A DNA stretch of 64,000 nucleotides. It comes from Dioscorea cayenensis subsp. rotundata (taxonomy: Eukaryota > Streptophyta > Magnoliopsida > Dioscoreales > Dioscoreaceae). Shown piece by piece: positions 13,001-24,433 of the stretch (within the stretch, counting starts at the first letter, position 1; each line of letters opens with the position of its first letter). The stretch lies in NCBI RefSeq assembly GCF_009730915.1, contig NW_024088187.1:1-64000 (forward strand), read 5' to 3'. The notes below the pieces were generated by a model, which worked only from the letters and a program-made list of their open reading frames with translations, did not search any database and was not told where the DNA came from. The position numbers and the translations under genes are program-made.

Positions 13001-13131
13001 TCAGCTTTTATGTCAGTCAGCTTCTGTAGCATCAGACCGAAATCTTTAACTTTAGAGTCAGCATTGACCTCCACATTCAGCTGTCTACCCCTCCATATGA
13101 CCACTATATTAGCTATATCTTGTCCTTCCAT
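10049..13131 (-). CDS. UBL-WLM-PUB domain zinc metalloprotease (WSS1B-like)
   Basis: Putative SprT/Wss1-type protease. WLM proteases cut proteins crosslinked to DNA, and PUB domains bind the segregase CDC48/p97. Coding exons (minus): 12898-13131, 12247-12456, 11970-12050, 11792-11878, 11589-11684, 11443-11496, 10507-11366, 10389-10437, 10272-10311, 10049-10197. They total 1860 nt, exactly 620 codons with the stop. Residues about 1-78 form a ubiquitin-like domain. The zinc site is HELAHMVYSEH (residues 234-244), split between exons 5 and 6 after HEL. Residues about 337-490 hold seven (E/K)PDPDD repeats in an acidic linker. Residues about 500-600 form the PUB domain, and the protein ends SSLEISIA. 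No frameshift was found. The start is the first ATG after the leader intron and follows AAACAAG. The architecture matches Arabidopsis At5g35690 as I recall it. Confidence 0.88.
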
Positions 13132-13985
13132 CTTGTTTAGAAAGAATTCTACAAATTATCCTGCCCAAAAACACAACAAATGTTCCGGTAAATATCGCAG
13201 CATTATGCATGATACAATGAGAAAATGAAACTGAACTTCATCGACAAGGAAAAACTCTGAACAAATAAATCATCTCATTCACAGAACCTATTCAGAGATA
13301 TCCACCTGCACAATGGATGAATACAATACGGGAAACATGAAAGTGATAACAAAAAGATGCCATTTAGTCCAAAAATGCAGCAAGTACTATGAGTTCTGAG
13401 ACTCACTAATCAATCCATGCCATATTTCAGTCCCAAGGAGCATAAATAAACATAATTGAACTATTCATACAATTAAACCAATTCTATAGCACTACTAAAT
13501 AACAAAAAACTTCGGACAAAGTTCATAACCACTAATTCCAATGGACTTCCACGCCTTCATGTCATCAAATTAGACGATTTTAAATCAAATCAAAAGAGAA
13601 GCGCATAAAAAGGATGCCCCTTTCCTGTTTGATTGCATCCTAAACAATCCCCAAACCACAGATTTTCCAGCATAATCTCCAATTAACAAGAAACTACCTA
13701 TCCGGGACAATCAAACAAACCAAAAAAACGAAAAATTGATGAATAAATCCGATGAAAAAAATTGCAGAAAAAAATAACTTCTTTTGGCCGTAAACACGCA
13801 ATCGGTGAGAATTCAACAAAACTACAACAATTTACACATGATCATCGAAAATAAAGGAATCTGAGTATTCGAAACTAGGGTTTCAATGACAAAACGAAGA
13901 TCGCAAGCTCACCTCTCGCCGGAGACTCGCCGACAACGTCGTCGGTGAAACGAGGGAAAGATAGCTCTTTTTCCGAGGAGGTACC
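13132..13985 (-). other. 5' UTR and leader intron of the WLM gene
   Basis: On the minus strand an untranslated first exon ends near 13913 at GCGAGAG|GTGAGCTT, a strong donor. An intron of roughly 750 bases follows, with candidate acceptors GGGCAG or TTTGTAG just before the start codon. The same donor and acceptor region is recognisable in copy A near 2300 and 1530. Confidence 0.65.
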
Positions 13986-14016
13986 TTTATATATATATAG
14001 AGAGAGAGAGAGAGGA
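13986..14016 (-). promoter_or_regulatory. WLM gene core promoter: CT tract and TATA run
   Basis: On the minus strand a (CT)n pyrimidine tract is followed at once by TATATATATAAA, a plausible TATA box with a pyrimidine patch, just upstream of the untranslated first exon. The copy A equivalent near 2370 has kept only a (TA)n run. Confidence 0.5.
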
Positions 14017-14169
14017 TATGATCACCACCGGTGAGCATAGTTTTGCTGTTTTTCTCACAATAATAAAACTAGGAGTGAAGTTGAAATTAACCAAACCAAA
14101 CCGGTTTGGTTTGGAACTAAACCTGAGCCGAGTCCAATGATTTAATTTTGGCTTTAAAAATAATCACAT

Positions 14170-14174
14170 CCATC

Positions 14175-14211
<37 letters not shown>

Positions 14212-14306
14212 GAAAAACAAAAGGGTCATGTTTGTTTTTAAGACTATAATCAAATTATAATAATAATAAAAGGGTCATGTTTGTTTTTAAGACTATAATC
14301 AAATAT
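14170..14306. repeat. ATT microsatellite and 51-bp tandem duplication
   Basis: An (ATT)n run at about 14172-14210 is followed by two adjacent copies of a segment of about 51 bp, near 14217-14266 and 14268-14306. Each contains GGGTCATGTTTGTTTTTAAG and differs by few bases. Confidence 0.75.
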
Positions 14307-14744
14307 AATTTTAGTCTTTGTGGGCTCCTTTCTTTCCACCCGGCTTTTAATTAGGATTGACCGGTTAAAAAGCATGGATCACAAATTAAATTTTAATATT
14401 TTGTAGACATCAAGAGATTGTGGGTTCATGACTTCCATTAGGGGCAAGGCCCTAGTGTTAATTACCCTGGACATTGTCACAGAAACCTCCGATTAAGAAA
14501 ATAAGTGTGAAGAAAGAAACAGATTCCGACAAATAAATTTTATTCATGCATTCATAGACTTCATTGAAAATATAAGAAGTTCGGAATTTAATCATCTTGA
14601 CGCAACAATAATTGTAGCCTTTTATCTCCTTCCGACCATTTTGCCGAAAATCGCGCTTTGACTTTTGCTGACTTTTGGTCTTCGTCAATGGTCGAAATAT
14701 GCATCTTGAACATGACTTAAAAAAATGGTGAAGTTGTGTCTTAG

Positions 14745-16735
14745 ATATTTGAATTTGCATCTTGGACTTGATTTGGAACTGGATTTGAATTCTTCATAAG
14801 CTTTCGGCCTTCAGCCTTGTGAAAATTTTTGCAACTTGTGAACTCTCCAACGCTTTATCCTTAATGTTGTTGAGCTCATTTGTTGATTTGTTTGAACTTA
14901 GAACTTGGACTTTGAACTTGCATCTTGGATTTGATTTGAAACTTGATTTGATTTTTTTATAAGCTTCGGCCTTCATGCTTGTGAAGCTTTTTTACAACTT
15001 GTGAACTCTCCAACGCTTTATCCTTGAGGTTGTTGAGCTCATTTGTTGATTCATTTGAAACTTGAAACTTGGACATTTGAACTTGCATTCTTAGATTTTT
15101 GATTTGGAACTTGATTTGATTTTTTTCATAAGCTTGGCTTTCATGCTTGTGAAAGCTCTTTTACAACTTGTGAACTCTCTAATGCTTTATCCTTGAGGTT
15201 GTTGAGCTCATTTGTTGACTTGTTTGAAACTTGAAACTTGGACATTTGAATTTGCATTCTTAGATTTTTGATTTTTGAACTTGATTTGATTTTTCATAAG
15301 ATTCGGCTTTCATGCTTGTGAAGCTCTTTACAACTTGTGAGCTCTCCAACGCTTTATTCTTGAGGTTGTTGAGCTCATTTGTTGACTTGTTTGAAACTTG
15401 AATCTTTGATTTTTGCATCTTAGATTTAATTTGGATTTCAAAGTTTGTGAATTCCCTATGTCGATGAATCACAAACTTGGTTTGACCTTCCATAAGCTTT
15501 CGTCGTCATGCTTGTGAAAGCTTTTTGTAACTATGAACTCTTCGACACTTTAATTTTGAGGTTGTTGAGCTCGTTTGTTGACTTGTTTGAAATTTGTGTC
15601 TTGGACTTTGAACTTGCATCTTGAATTTGATTTGGAACTTGATTTGGAACTTGATTTGATTTTTTTTTTTATAAGCTTCGGCTTTCATGCTTGTTAAGCT
15701 TTTTGCAACTTGTGAACTCTTCAACACTTTAACTTTCTGCTGTTGAGCTCATTTGTTGATATGTTTGAAACTTGGAACTTGGACTTTGAAATTGTATTTT
15801 GGATTTGATTTGAAACTTGATTTGATTTTTTTTTTATAAGCTTCGGCCTTCAGGCTTGTGAGGCTTTTGCAACTTGTGAACTCTTCAACGCTTTAACTCT
15901 GAGGTTGTTGAGCTCATTTGTTGATATGTTTAAAACTTGGAAGTTGGACTTTTCAGTCATCATCTTGAATTTGATTTGGAACTTGATTTGATTTTTTTTA
16001 TAAGCTTCGCCTTGAGGGCTTGTGAGGCTTTTGTAACTTATGAACTCTTGACTCTTCATCCTTGAGGTTGTTGGGTTTCATTTGTTGAATTTGAATTATT
16101 TGATTTGATTTGGAACTTCATTTGACTTTTTTTATAAGCTCGACCTTTGAGGCTGTGAAACTTTTGCAACTTTTGAACTCTTCGACACTTCGACTTTGAG
16201 GGTTGTTGAGCTCATTTGTTGATTTGTTTGAAACTTGAAACTTGGGTCTTAGACTTTGAACTTGCTCCTTGGGAATTTGATTCTGCATCTTAAACTTTGA
16301 TTTGGATTTTCAAGTTGTGGATTCTTTGTATTGATGAATCACAAACTTGGTTTTGACTTTTCATGAGCTTGAGCTTTTTATGCTTGTGAAGCTTTTTTTA
16401 CAACTTGTGAACTCTTGACTCTTCATCCTTGAGGTCGTTGAGCTCATTTGTTGATTTATTTGAAACTTGGATCTTTGATTTTTGCATCTTTGATTTTTGA
16501 TTTGGATTTGAAGTCATGGATTCCCTATGTTGATGAATCACAAACTTGGTTTGACTTTCATGAGCTTCGGCTTTTATGCTTGTGAAGTTTTTTACAACTT
16601 GTGAACTCTTCAACAATTTAACTTTGAAGTTGTTGAGCTCATCTGTTGATTCATCATTTTTTTTAATGCCTTGATTTTGATTTGATTTTTTTCCTCTCTT
16701 TTTTTTGTTTTAGAATGCTTGGCTTTTGAAGATCT
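14745..16735. repeat. About 165-bp tandem repeat array (11 copies)
   Basis: A unit containing CAACTTGTGAACTC, GTTGTTGAGCTCATTTG and TTGATTTGATTTTTT recurs about eleven times. The CAACTT mark falls near 14831, 14995, 15162, 15330, 15527, 15704, 15869, 16033, 16166, 16400 and 16594. Most spacings are 163-168 bp, with a few longer or shorter units. The minus strand of many units is open and reads similar peptides (for example STNELNNLKDKALESSQV), since 165 is 55 codons. No family was recognised. It may be the inside of a transposon or a local satellite. Confidence 0.8.
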
Positions 16736-16740
16736 TGAAA

Positions 16741-17345
16741 TTTCTTCTCTCTTAAGAGAGTCAATGGCCTCAAACAGGGTCCATGAGCTCAAAAAGAGTT
16801 TTATGGGTTTTGGAATTTTTCACCACTCCTAAGTGAGTCAATGACCTCAAATAGGGTCCATGAGCTCAAAGAGAGTTTTATGGGTTTTTGGAATTTTTTT
16901 CATCACTCCTAATAGAAGCGATGAGCTCGAAATAGGGTCCATGAGTTCAAAAAAAGAGTTTTATGGGTTTTTGGAATTTTTTTCATCACTCGAAAGAGAG
17001 TCGATGACCTCAAACAAGGTCCATGAGCTCAAAGAGAGTTTCATGGGTTTTGGAATTTTTTTCATCACTCGAAGAGAGTCGATGGCCTCAAGCAGGGGTC
17101 CAGTGAGCTCGAAAGAGTTTTATGGGTTTTAGAATTTTTTTCAGTCACTCGAAAGAGAATCGATGGCCTCAAACAGGGTCCATCATCTCGAAAGAGAGTT
17201 TTAAGGGTTTTTAGAATTTTTTTATCACTCCTAAGAGAGTTAATGGCCTCAAACAAGGTCCATCATTTCGAAAGAGATTTGTCATCAGCTGCAAAGAGAG
17301 TCGATGGCCTCAAAGCCGGGTCCAAGAGCTCAAAGAGAGTTTTAA
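16741..17345. repeat. About 80-bp tandem repeat array (8 copies)
   Basis: It follows directly after the 165-bp array. The unit contains GGGTCCATGAGCTC, AGAGAGTTTTATGGGTTTT and a TTTTTTTCATCACTC segment. The GGTCC mark lies near 16777, 16853, 16935, 17017, 17095, 17174, 17256 and 17319, mostly 76-82 bp apart. Short open frames across it are by-products of the repeat and have no recognisable domain. Confidence 0.8.
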
Positions 17346-17528
17346 AAAGATCTTGATAGCCCATCAGCTTAGTGATTTGTTAAGAGCGATGAAGAGGCCC
17401 TCCAAAAGAAGGCGATCGACATCGTTAGACATCACGTGTAAGCTTAAAGGGGTCTTGTGAAATTACCAAAATACCCCTCCTCTTCGCTAAAAATCCTTTT
17501 TTTTCTTCTTTTCTTTTTTTCTCTTTTT

Positions 17529-17775
17529 TTTTGCATTTAGATCCTCTAACTTTTCATTTTTTTTCACGTTTTATCAAATTTTGCAAATAAACCCCCAAAC
17601 TTTCACATTTTCATATTTTTTCATATTTATTATTTTTTTGCAGTTAAACCCTCGAGCTTTCGTATTTTCACACATTTTCACATTTTTTGCATATATGTCC
17701 TCAATTGTTTCATCATTTTTTTCCCATGGATTTTGCATAAAAGCCCAACTTTCTACAAATGTATTTTTTTACCAT
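17529..17775. repeat. About 51-bp degenerate tandem repeat (5 copies)
   Basis: Five degenerate units begin TTTGCA and continue with (A/T)TAAACCC...AACTTTC...TTTTC. Starts are near 17531, 17580, 17637, 17685 and 17733. This is the third tandem array in the same insertion. It is non-coding. Confidence 0.6.
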
Positions 17776-18510
17776 GACAGAGCTCTTTTTTTCTTCTCTC
17801 TCTGAACAATTACATTTCTACGCATGTTTGAACTCAGCATGTTAAAAGTTCAACTAACTAGAGGAAAATCTACAAGCCAAGGCATGAGATGGAGATTTTT
17901 GATTGAGAAAACATGCCACCATGGATACATAAAAAGCATGTTGCCACATATACAATTCATTGCTCACTTAATCAAGGAGTGCATGGTTAGTAAAAACAAT
18001 CAAAGTTCACGGATCACCGCCATGGCATGGATTGACATGGGAGTGAATGAAGATTTTTTTGTTTTGTAAAATAAAAATCCAAACATTTTTTTCTTTTATA
18101 GCATAGATGCAACGGAACATGTATAAGCATATATATTTTTGGATGAAACTCTATAAGAGCATCTGCTTCTTTCAAGCTATAAGCATTTGACGAGCTTCTC
18201 AAGCATGCCTCGAGATTTGTGCTAGGGTTATGACGGCGGCAGAAGCAATATACATCGTCACCACCACCACTAAGATGTCCTTTGTCTTCGTGGTAGTGTT
18301 TGGAGAAAAGAAAGAGAGAGTGGGAGAGGAACTAATAGTAGAAGGACCGATTGTCGGGACTCAAGCGATGTTTGGATTCTCAAGTTCCTCTTCACAAGAA
18401 TCGGTCGTTGATCTCCTCAGCGCTTTGGAATGAAAATCGGAACACGGAATCGGAGAAAAGAGATAAAGGCGAGGAGGAGCAAGGTCTCGAGCCTTGCCCG
18501 AGCATCACCA
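17776..18510. other. Unassigned segment between repeat arrays
   Basis: Lower AT content than its surroundings, with short open frames that show no domain I recognise. It may belong to the same large insertion as the flanking tandem arrays. Confidence 0.4.
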
Positions 18511-18830
18511 CGTCAATTCTCTTCGTCTTCTTCTCTTTTTTTCTCTTCTTTTTCTTTTCTCTTCTCTTCCTTCTTCTCTTTTTTTTCTTTTCTCTTTCTC
18601 TGTCTCTTTCTTTTTTCTGTTCTCCCCATTTTTTTCTTTTTCTCTTCTTTTTCTTCACAAATCTTGACTTCTCCCTAAAATCCTCGACCTCCGAGAGATT
18701 TTTTATTCCCTTTTTTAATTTCAAATTTTTATTTCAAAATCCCTTCTTATCCATTTCTTTTTATTTCTTTTTTTTATTCTCACTCATTTTTTTAAAATTT
18801 TGATTTTAATTTATTTTATTATTTTTTTCA
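18511..18830. repeat. Pyrimidine-rich (C/T) tract
   Basis: About 300 bases are almost purely C and T on the plus strand, mainly TTCTTTTTCTC-like words. Open frames here give only Phe/Leu/Ser or Lys/Arg/Glu-rich peptides and are compositional artefacts. Confidence 0.75.
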
Positions 18831-19744
18831 CGTGACAATTTGTGGCGCACGTTTTTTTTTTTTTTCATTTTAGCCCTCATATATCTTTTTTTATTTGATT
18901 TTTTCTAATCTATTTCTTCTTTCTTTTCTTATCCAACAGTCTTTAAACTCAAAAAAATATTATTCTAGTGATTAACTATATAAAAATATTCAGTTGATAT
19001 TTTTTTATCTCGTACTAGATGTTGGTTTTGTGTGTAGATTATTATTTAATTTTTTTAAATTAGTTAAAATTGTGAAAAAAAATTTATCTAAATGAGCATA
19101 TGTTTGTAGTTTTTAGATAATTTATTTTTTAGGGTTAAATAATAAAAAAACAAAAACTTATGAAATAATTGGGATGAATTGCGTTGTCTTATCTTTTCAA
19201 GCCTAAAGTAAAAATATCTTAAATTATTTAATATTTATATTTAATAAACTAAATATATATTATTTAAATAAAATTAAAAAAAAATTGATCATTTTAATTA
19301 TACTACAATTTAGTTCAATTCAGCAAAATGCACACATATTTAATTGTATATTTGTTTGTCGTATTTCATTAAAAAAAATTCAGTCCAACAAAATATATTT
19401 AGTTGCATAGCTTTATTATAATTTATCTCAATTTGGATCGAATCATATTAAATATCATAAAATCATTTGATTTAATTTGTTAAATATTATTAAATTGAGT
19501 TTGAACTAATTTATTTATAAAATTTAATTTGAACCAAACCCTTCTATGAAAAGATAAAAACCGAATAAAACTCGAGCCAAAACCCGAAGGAGGCGGTAAT
19601 CTTACCGATTTGCAGAGTATTCCAGAAAGATGTAGGTACATTTTAGTGGTCGTTGTGCATTTATGCTAAAACACGCTTCAATAAAAGTGGGATATTTTGA
19701 GCTAGCGGTGGTGTCATTGCTTATGGCTTAAATTTTATATCATT
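18831..19744. other. AT-rich spacer
   Basis: AT-rich sequence with no gene or element recognised. It is absent from the copy A spacer. Confidence 0.45.
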
Positions 19745-20195
19745 GTAAAAAAAATTTAATTTTACTATTAAATTTATTGGGTAAATTTTTCATGTGGTCT
19801 CTATGTTATGGCTGATTTCTATTTCGGTCATTATGTTTTAATTTATTTTTTTTGGTCATTAGATATTAATTTATTTTCATTGGTTAGTCACTTGGAATTT
19901 TTTGATCAAATTTAGATGATGTGGCGGCCAAAAATGTCACATTACTCTTTTTTTTAATATTTCTCTTATCCCGTGGAGAGAAATGCTTTCGGATAAGCTC
20001 AGCTTAGTGGCGTGGTATTCCAATCTTCTACGTCATCTAAATTTAGCTGAAAATCTCAAGTGATAGCCGATAACAAATTAATATCTAATGATAAAAAAGA
20101 AACAAATTGAAATACAATGATCAAAATAGAAATCAGCCATAACACAGTGACCGCATGAAAAATTTACCTAATAAATTCAATATCAAAATTATTTC
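19745..20195. mobile_element. Fold-back element with long inverted arms
   Basis: The left arm (about 19745-19935) and right arm (about 20010-20195) are inverted copies of each other at roughly 80-85% by eye. Landmarks are GGTAAATTTTTCATG, TTATGGCTGATTTCTATTT and CATTAGATATTAATTTGTT. Only about 75 bases separate the arms. Long arms with a short loop and no gene fit a fold-back or Mutator-type MITE. I could not fix exact ends or a target duplication. Confidence 0.65.
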
Positions 20196-20670
20196 AAAAT
20201 ATTAAATCAAAACTATTTGGGTGAAATATATATATATATATATATATATACACCAGTAGTTTGGTATTAATTTACTACAAAATACACAAAAGGTTTAAAA
20301 TTTTACTGTCACAATGCTGTTAATCAACGATGTTCATGCACTGTGCATCAGAAATTTAATACTATTTATTAATATTATTTACTAGTGTAAGCCTTCTTTC
20401 GAAAATTTTTTTTTCCTCTTTATGATTACATAATAAGTGAATTTATCCTTTAAAAATTATTAAGCCATCATAGTCCATATGTTCATACCTACATGTTTTA
20501 TTTAAGGCGCTTGTTTCTTTTATTATATAACAAACAACACAAACAAATGTGAATTCGTTTAATTTTTAAAATTTATGAAAAAGTTTAAGAAAATATAAAT
20601 TAATTAGAAATTATTTTATGAAAATCCAAAATGTTAAAGTTATTTTAAATAATTAGTTAATTGAGATATT

Positions 20671-20765
20671 TACTCCGTTCTTTTTACTATACATTTAAAA
20701 AAATATATGAAACATTAAATATTATTTTTTAAATTTATATCTAGTTAAAAGGACCAGATTGGATT
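20671..20765. mobile_element. Degenerate Stowaway-like fragment
   Basis: TA followed by CTCCGTTCTTTTTACTATAC interrupts the HSP90 upstream sequence just where it matches copy A (near 3905). The inverted partner TAGTTAAAAGGACCAG is near 20745-20760. It fits a short, decayed Stowaway MITE unique to copy B. Confidence 0.45.
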
Positions 20766-20910
20766 GGGTATTTTTCAAAATATATTATGATAAGTATTTT
20801 TTATTTATTAATTTTGAATTATGAATATAATCTCATTTTTAAAAAAGAAAAAAGAAAAAAAAGGTAAATTTACAAAAATACCCATCTCCCAAGTCTTTTG
20901 AGTCAAGTAA

Positions 20911-20974
20911 TCCAGAACCTTCTTTCCAAGCCGGCCCAAGAGAAGCCTCTAGAACCCGAGTCCTTCTATAAATA
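20911..20974 (+). promoter_or_regulatory. HSP90 copy B promoter: heat-shock elements and TATA box
   Basis: A GAACCTTC core (20915-20922) matches copy A. A second cluster, GAAGCCTCTAGAAC, lies near 20942-20955 and is an imperfect GAAnnTTCnnGAA array. The TATA box TATAAATA is at 20967-20974, about 115 bases before the start codon. Confidence 0.7.
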
Positions 20975-21087
20975 ATCCCATTCTCTCTAAATCTCAAAAC
21001 CCTAGATCCATCTCGTTCGCCACTCTCGATCCCAATTTCTCTATTCGAACCCTAGCTCTAGATCGTCATCCATCCTTGATCACAGCA

Positions 21088-24000
21088 ATGGCTGACACTG
21101 AGACGTTTGCTTTCCAGGCGGAGATCAACCAGCTTCTCAGCCTCATCATCAACACCTTCTACTCCAACAAGGAGATTTTTTTCTCCGTGAACTCATCTCC
21201 AACTCTTCCGATGTGAGTCTTCGTGTTTTTTTATTGTGCGATTATTGTTGATTTTTCTTAGATTTATTGGGGGTTTGTCAGCATGATTCGCTGTTGATGA
21301 GTTATCTGTGATTTTTTCATATTAGTTTGGTCGCTTGTGTGACAATGTCTTTTCTTTTTCCATAATTCCTGATTTTATCTGTGATTTTTTCATATTAGTT
21401 TGATCATTTATTGGAGGATTTTTTCCATGTTTTGTAGAATTTATATTAGGGTTTGGTGTATTGGCTAATGTTCATGAATCATTTGCTCTTGTTTTAGATA
21501 GATTGTTTCTTAGATTGTGCGAATAGATAGGTAATGGATAAAAAAAAAAACTCATTTTGTTGTTAATTCCGTGAATCATGACCCTAGTTTGATGTATTAT
21601 TGACAGATTTCAATTTTATTGCAAGAAGTTTCTATTAATTTCAAGCCCGGAAGAAATTCTTTTTTGTTTTATTACAAAGTGTATACCGATGACATATGGG
21701 GTTTGGATCTGAAAACAGGCACTGGACAAGATCAGGTTTGAGAGTTTGACAGATAAGAGCAAGCTTGATGCGCAGCCGGAGCTCTTTATCCACATTGTCC
21801 CTGACAAGGCCACCAATACTTTAAGCATCATTGACAGCGGTATTGGAATGACAAAGTCTGACCTTGTCAACAACCTTGGTACCATTGCGAGGTCAGGCAC
21901 GAAAGAGTTCATGGAGGCACTTGCTGCTGGTGCGGATGTGAGCATGATCGGTCAGTTTGGTGTCGGATTTTTATTCAGCCTACCTTGTTGCTGAGAGGGT
22001 GGTTGTGACTACCAAGCACAATGATGATGAGCAGTATGTGTGGGAGTCCCAGGCTGGTGGATCTTTCACTGTGACCAGAGATACATCCGGGGAGAATCTG
22101 GGAAGGGCACCAAGATCACTCTCTTCCTCAAAGAGGATCAGGTATAGAATGAGAATAATTGATTTGTGTTCTACTAGTTATTCAAGTTTCTGTTTTTGTT
22201 GATTGGATGGTATTGCTGCATTTAGTTTTTGCTGGACTAGCTCTATGTCTGTTGTTAAAAGCAATATTACTGAATTAGGGGCATTTAGTGATTGTGTTTG
22301 TGGACTGCTTGTAATTGTATGCCTCTCTAGGTGTGTTTAATTCTTATTAATTGACAGTGAGGTACTGCAGTATTCGATTAAATTATTCTAAAATAGTGTT
22401 GGTATTGGTATTATTTTTAAATAAGTATTGATTAATTAACTGTTGGATTATATGAACTAGCCCTAAGAAGTATTGAGTATGATGTGTGTTTGATCACTAA
22501 TCATATGCCTTTGTTGTATTAGGTATTGGTTGAAAGGTTAGTACTTGTTTATGATGCATGGGGAGTTTGCTTGTTTTGTAATTGTGTTCACTATCTACTG
22601 TTTTGGGGCCTTCAAAAGTCATGTTATTCTCAAAATCATTATTGATAGAAGATGCCTGTGGTCATATCTCTTCTTTTATAGATGAGACTTTAGAATATTG
22701 AACTTCGCCCATTCACAGTATCAACCTGCAAGTAGAGCAAATTTTTTGTACTCTTATTGTCAGTCATGTCTTGATGCTTATAGAGGTGATTTTCCTTTAG
22801 ATTTATTCCACCATAAACTCTTGGAATGTGTTCTACTGAGCGTGTCTGACTTAATTTGTTGGATGTGAAACCGTAGCTGGAGTATCTTGAAGAACGCCGC
22901 CTGAAGGATCTCGTCAAGAAACACTCTGAATTTATCAGCTACCCCATCTCCTTGTGGATTGAGAAGACCACTGAGAAGGAGATCTCTGACGATGAAGATG
23001 AGGGAGGACAAGAAAGAGCGAGGAAGGGAAGGTGGAGGATGTTGATGAGGAGAAGGAGGAGAAGGAAAAGAAAACGAAGAAGATCAAAGAAGTGTCACAT
23101 GAATGGTCCTTGGTGAACAAGCAAAAAGCCAATCTGGATGAGGAAACCAGAAGAAATCACCAAGGAGGAGTATGGCGCATTCTACAAGAGCCTCACCAAT
23201 GACTGGGAGGAGCACCTTGCAGTGAAGCACTTCTCTGTGGAGGGCCAGCTTGAGTTCAAGGCAGTCCTGTTTGTCCCCAAAAGGGCACCATTTGATTTGT
23301 TTGATACAAGGAAGAAGCCCAACAACATCAAGCTGTATGTGCGTCGGGTTTTCATCATGGATAACTGTGAGGAACTGATGCCGGAGTATTTGAGCTTTGT
23401 AAAGGGAATTGTGGACTCTGAGGACCTTCCCCTCAACATCTCTAGGGAGACACTTCAGCAGAACAAGATCCTTAAAGTTATCCGTCAAAGAACCTCGTGA
23501 AGAAGTGTGTCGAGCTCTTCTTTGAGATTGCAGAGAACAAGGAAGATTACAATAAGTTCTACGAGGCTTTCTCCAAGAATCTCAAGTTGGGCATTCATGA
23601 GGATTCACAAAACAAGGCGAAGCTGGCGGAGTTGCTGAGGTACCACTCGACAAAGAGCGGGAGGAGATGACAAGCCTCAAGGATTATGTGACAAGGATGA
23701 AGGATGGACAGAATGACATCTACTACATCACCGGTGAGAGTAAGAAAGCTGTTGAGAACTCTCCATTCCTTGAGAAGCTGAAAAGGAAGGGCTATGAGGT
23801 GCTGTACATGGTTGATGCCATTGACGAGTATGCTGTTGGGCAATTGAAGGAGTTCGAGGGGAAGAAGCTTGTTTCAGCAACCAAGGAAGGACTGAAGCTG
23901 GATGAAAGTGAGGATGAGAAGAAAAAGAAGGAAACACTTGTCCAGAAGTTTGAAGGGTTGTGCAAGGTAATCAAGGATGTGCTTGGTGACAAAGTCGAGA

Positions 24001-24433
24001 AGGTTGTAGTTTCTGACCGTGTTGTGGACTCACCGTGCTGCCTGGTGACTGGTGAGTATGGCTGGACTGCAAACATGGAGAGGATTATGAAGGCACAAGC
24101 TCTGAGGGACTCGAGCATGGCTGGGTACATGTCAAGCAAGAAGACAATGGAGATCAACCCGGAGAATCCAATCATGGAGGAGCTGAGGAAACGGGCGGAT
24201 GCTGACAAGAACGACAAGTCTGTCAAGGACCTCGTCCTGCTGTTATTCGAAACCTCTTTTTGACCTCCGGCTTCAGCCTGGATGATCCAAATACCTTTGG
24301 CAACAGGATTCATGGGATGCTTAAGCTCGGTTTGAGCATCGATGATGATGATTCTACTGCTGATGCTGACACTGACATGCCTCCTCTTGAGGAAGCTGAA
24401 GCTGAGGAGAGCAAGATGGAAGAGGTTGATTAA
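21088..24433 (+). CDS. HSP90: Cytosolic heat shock protein 90 (copy B, frame-disrupted)
   Basis: Second copy of the cytosolic chaperone. Exons are 21088-21212, 21719-22141 and 22877-24433, with the same layout, motifs (MADTETFAF start, [13 protein letters not shown] end) and acidic linker as copy A. The T7 run of exon 1 (21176-21182) shows the same +2 shift. Exon 2 has an added T near 21970 and a lost G near 22108, which cancel in length. Exon 3 has about five extra bases (near 23005, 23018, 23127 and two near 23485) and two missing ones (near 23661 and 24258) relative to copy A. Discounting the indels gives the same 699 codons. From exon 2 to early exon 3 it is almost base-for-base the same as copy A; the rest is more diverged. 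Confidence 0.85.

Noticed and set aside
16860-17132. 90-codon open frame with repeated YGF/FFIT segments
   Set aside because: Produced by the 80-bp tandem repeat; the frame is not kept between units.
18351-18803. Open frame of 150 codons on the plus strand with a Lys/Arg-rich shadow on the minus strand
   Set aside because: It lies in a C/T-only tract, so stops are rare by composition. No domain is present.
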